From assembly GCA_027596195.1 (NCBI GenBank), contig JADGJG010000190.1, positions 1 through 32,885 on the forward strand: a stretch of 32,885 nucleotides of DNA, given 5' to 3'. Positions within the stretch are counted from its first letter, which is position 1; each line of letters begins with the position of its first letter. The DNA comes from Podochytrium sp. JEL0797. Lineage: Eukaryota; Chytridiomycota; Chytridiomycetes; Chytridiales; Chytriomycetaceae. The position numbers and the translations under genes are program-made. Shown here piece after piece: positions 30,054 to 32,885 of the stretch. A model generated the notes under the pieces. It did not search any database. It had not been told where the DNA came from and saw only the letters and a list, made by a program, of their open reading frames with translations.

Positions 30054-31957
30054 ATGGATCTCGCATCGCCGCCCCTATCACCGCACTCGGCAGAATCAGC
30101 ACCACACACTGGCGAATCGACGGAGCCCACTTCGCCACCGCCACTGCCCGCGCGCGTGCTCGTTGTGCACTCTGCGACAGCGCTCAACACAGCCTTGATT
30201 GCGGCAGCGTCGCTCGGGGCAGCGCGCGACGCGGTGGACTTCAGCGGACGCATCAAGGACATTCCGCGGCCGCTCGTGCGCGTCGGCGCAAAGCGAAAGG
30301 TGGCCGTGCTCGGCGCAGTGTCTGTTGTGCCGAACGAAGACGCCGCTGAGCAAGCGGTCGCTGAAGACGCCATCGCAGACGACGCTGCAGTGCGCTTCTT
30401 TGGCACAGACGATGCGTCTCGTCTGGCACGTCTGGCACGTCTCCTGGCAGAGGGTGTGTGTAGTCTTTTGTATTTATTTTTATGTCATTCCTCTAATCCC
30501 ACCACTTCACACCCCTTTCTCACCAGCAAGAGACCTCGAGAAAACAGTCCTCGCCCTCAAACGCAAAGACGACCTTGTCGAGGCTGCCCGCAACAAAGCT
30601 GCCGCTGACGCTGCCACCGAACGCGAACGCAAGCGCAAAGAGAAACTGATGGATGCCTGGCTGCACATGGATTCGAGTGAGGACGAGGATGACAAAGAGG
30701 TGCGATCAACCAGTGTGACCCCGAATGCCTTCTGATTCGAGAACCAAAACACAGCTTCCTCCGGCAAAACCAACCCGAAAGGGTGCCTCAAACGCCCACC
30801 TCCTTGAAGGCATCCAAAGCCTGCAACTCGAACTCTCCTCCGTGTCCGAAACCCTCAAACGCACTTCCCCCGTAGCCCACCTCATCTACCAGCCACCGTC
30901 CACCACGAACCCCTCCCCAACCTTCCTCGACCCAAGCATCCTCCATCACCTCACCCACGCTCCATCCCTGCACGCGAAACTCGTCTCCCTCTCGTCAACA
31001 GCACCGTCCCCATCCCTCCCCCCTGCACCAATCACCCCCATCCAATGGACCCACAAACACCCGACTCACCCCCCGAACCCGCTCTCCCCACGCCCCACAA
31101 CCCCAACCCCCCAAACCCCACACCACACCTAAACACACTCCACGCCACCCCCGGCTCCGCCAACTCCCGTGCATACCCTCCACACCCTCTCGACACGCCT
31201 CGCCTCCCTCGAACAACGCCTCGGAATCCACCCCCTTGCACTGCACGCAACTACCTCGTTACCCCCCGCCGCTGGGCTCCACAACGCCACGCTCCTCGGC
31301 GCATTGGACCGACTGGATCACCTTGTCGGCGTATTGGGCGATGAAGATGTAATGCGTGGACAGGTTGAAGAGGTGCGAGAAGTGGCGGGCAAGATGCGCG
31401 GGTTGATTGAACGGAGGAAAGTGGAAAGCGGGTTAGTGGAAGGGATGCAGAGTGCAGCCGCGTTGGGTGGTGGGGGATATATCGCGAATGCGAGGAGGTC
31501 CGTGTTGGGAAGGAAAGACGAGATGGGTAAGTTGCAGCAACGGTATTCGCATTTGAGTGTCAAGGCTTTGGCTGCAGCGTCTTCGTCTTCTGTGCAGATG
31601 GATTCGGAGGTGGTCGAGTATGCGCGACAAACGCGGTTGACGGATACCGAGAAACGCGTGGAGCATTTGTATACGCGGGTTGGGGCGTTGGATGGGTGTG
31701 TTTCGGATGTGGGGTACCTTGTTGCGCGGTTGCATGCGTTGGAGGGGGTGCATGCGGCGGCGAATGGGTTGAGTGAGAGGGTCGGGGCGGTGGTGGCTGC
31801 GCAGATGAGGACTGTGGATGGGGTGAGGGGGTTGGAGGCGTTGGTGCGGGAGGTGGAGAAGGGGGTGGAGGCGAATCGGGTTGCTGTGGATCGGAATTGG
31901 GGGGTGTTGGAGTCGAGGGCGGATGACATGATTGAGCGAGTAAAAAGAGGGTATTAG
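30054..31957 (+). CDS. DCTN2: Dynactin subunit 2 (dynamitin)-like coiled-coil protein, frame interrupted by one TAA
   Basis: Exons 30054-30453, 30527-30699 and 30755-31957 join in phase (592 codons), except for an in-frame TAA at 31130-31132. The C-terminal 260 codons (LASLEQRLGI, GLHNATLLGALDRLDHLVGV, EKRVEHLYTRVGALDGCV and a final heptad stretch) follow the dynamitin pattern LEKRL..LE, L...LL...V..LD and V..LYE.I. Codons from 30755 (LLEGIQSLQLELSSVSETLK...SPV) fit its first coiled coil. The N-terminal part has DAVDFSGRIK, reminiscent of dynamitin GLDFSDRI, but is otherwise unrecognised, so two genes (30054-30735 and 30725-31957) are possible. The stretch 31000-31160 is very C-rich and lacks any AG acceptor, so the stop cannot be spliced out. 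Dynamitin holds the dynactin shoulder together in dynein transport. The break may be a sequencing error or real inactivation. Confidence 0.6.
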
Positions 31958-31994
31958 ATTGATCAGCAAGAGAGGCGAAAAACAAAACAAATTG

Positions 31995-32733
31995 ATGCTC
32001 CAGTTCCTGGGACTGAACAACGCAGCGCCCCGCGGCTTCGCAGTCGACGGCGCGGCGCTCTGCACAAGTGGCGCATGGACCGTCTTCCGGGCCACGCGGA
32101 CGGGATCATCGGAGCGGCTCGCGCTGTTTGTGGCAGCGAAAGGCGACCCTGCCATGGCAGCCCTCCTCATGCGCGACGCCACGACACTCTCGCGCCTGCG
32201 GCATCCCTCGCTGATGGAAGTCAAGGACCCCGCCAAAGAATCCGCCAAACAGGTCTCCTTCGCCGCCGAACCTTTACTGTCCTGCCTCGCCTCCCTCCCG
32301 CCCCTCGATGACATCGACATCCAGCGCGGCCTCCTCCAACTCATCAAGGGCCTCCACTTCCTGCACTCCCACGGATGGACACACGCGAATCTCTGTCCAG
32401 ACGCCGTCTTTGTGAATGAAAAGAGCGACTGGAAACTCGCCTGTTTTGCATTCGCACAATCCGAAACCTCCGCCTCCCGCGACTCGTCCTTCTACCTGTC
32501 CAATTACCCGCCCCAATGTTCCCCACGCCTCGACTTTCTAGCCCCAGAGGCCGTGTTGGAGTCCAAATGCGGACCAGCAAGTGACATTTGGTCGCTCGGA
32601 TGTTTGATTTACGCGCTGTTCAATCGTGGTGTATCTCCTGTGCATACGAATGATAATTTGCATAGTTACCGATCGCGGATGGGGAGGGGGGAGATTGATT
32701 TGGATTTGAAAAATGTTCCCGCGAGTTTACATG
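31995..32733 (+). CDS. SCYL2: SCYL2/Scy1-like pseudokinase, N-terminal part
   Basis: The ATG at 31995 opens a frame without stops. Exon 1 probably ends at 32733 (ACATG|GTTTGT), giving 246 codons. Family features in order: LLMRDATTLSRLRHPSLMEV, FAAEPLLSCLASL, DIQRGLLQLIKGLHFLHSHG, HANLCPDAVFVN, DWKLACFAFAQS, RLDFLAPEAVLESKCGPASD and IWSLGCLIYALFNRGVSPVH. In place of the kinase HRD there is HAN, and in place of DFG there is CFAF. The glycine loop is absent and the VAIK-type lysine is doubtful. This is the usual pseudokinase state of Scy1-like proteins, which act in clathrin/AP-2 and Golgi-endosome trafficking. The remaining HEAT-like C-terminal part lies beyond the window. S. pombe Ppk32-type proteins are the closest alternative label. 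Confidence 0.87.
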
Positions 32734-32813
32734 GTTTGTTTTTTGTGTTTGTACGGTGGAGAGAGGCACTGCGGGGAAGCACGCGCGCCATGGATATGAA
32801 TGATCAACTCACT

Positions 32814-32885
32814 TGCCCCCCGGGGGTGGGGGGCGGGCGGGGGGGGCGGGGGGGGGGGGGGGGGGGGGGGGGCGGGGGGGGGGGG
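32814..32885. repeat. Terminal poly-G tract
   Basis: The last 72 bases are almost pure C-then-G runs (six C, then G runs interrupted by single T or C). They start inside the presumed first intron of the SCYL2-type gene. The composition resembles the 20.3-kb and 25.0-kb islands and is typical of a contig edge of poor quality. Confidence 0.8.

Noticed and set aside
30054..30735. Independent 202-aa protein ending in VRSTSVTPNAF
   Set aside because: A 55-nt intron (30700-30754) joins this exon in phase to the dynamitin-like frame, and the alternative needs two overlapping genes on the same strand. It is kept only as an alternative.

Overview
The window looks like nuclear DNA of a fungus, most likely an early-diverging zoosporic (chytrid-type) lineage. 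The protein set is fungal: a Pmt4-type O-mannosyltransferase, Ftr1 iron permease, Hrq1 helicase and a TRFH/Myb telomere protein. It also carries animal-like type IIC (Na,K-ATPase family) pumps, which are known from chytrid-grade fungi. Genes are compact, mostly with GT-AG introns of about 50-160 nt, and 3' ends often have AATAAA close to or overlapping the stop. Exon joins were worked out by hand from reading phase and splice sites.

Left part (1-9.1 kb): the 3' end of one type IIC P-type ATPase (+ strand) and a complete paralogue on the - strand face each other. Between them lie an unexplained 1.2-kb stretch and a 7-exon gene for a TRF-like telomere-binding protein. A telomere-repeat-like motif sits 24 nt upstream of that gene's ATG.

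9.4-14 kb: ribosomal protein eL36 (-) diverges from a GT61-type glycosyltransferase (+), followed by the high-affinity iron permease FTR1 (+) with a clear TATA box.

14-28.2 kb: every confident gene is on the - strand. Listed by increasing coordinate they are a rolling-stone/AIG1-like multipass protein, a decayed second copy of it, the HRQ1 helicase, a small single-pass membrane protein, the B subunit of DNA polymerase alpha, the 3' half of PMT4, the 5' half of TOM40, an unresolved 0.5-kb stretch, and a secreted, probably GPI-anchored Ala/Pro/Val repeat protein.

28.6-32.9 kb (+ strand): an HSDL2-type peroxisomal short-chain dehydrogenase ending in SKL, a dynamitin (DCTN2)-like coiled-coil gene interrupted by one in-frame stop, and the 5' part of a SCYL2-type pseudokinase. 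The last runs into a poly-G tract at the window end.

No single pathway links the genes. TRF-like protein, HRQ1 and POLA2 all serve telomere or replication biology, but they are separated by unrelated genes. Three GC-homopolymer islands (20.28-20.43, 25.02-25.05 and 32.81-32.89 kb) coincide with discontinuities: a duplicated 30-mer inside an intron, the abrupt TOM40/PMT4 junction, and the window end. They suggest assembly artefacts as much as biology. The best candidates for new biology are the telomere motif in front of the telomere-binding-protein gene, the facing pair of ATPases with unusual cation-site residues, and the AAAPVVG repeat surface protein.
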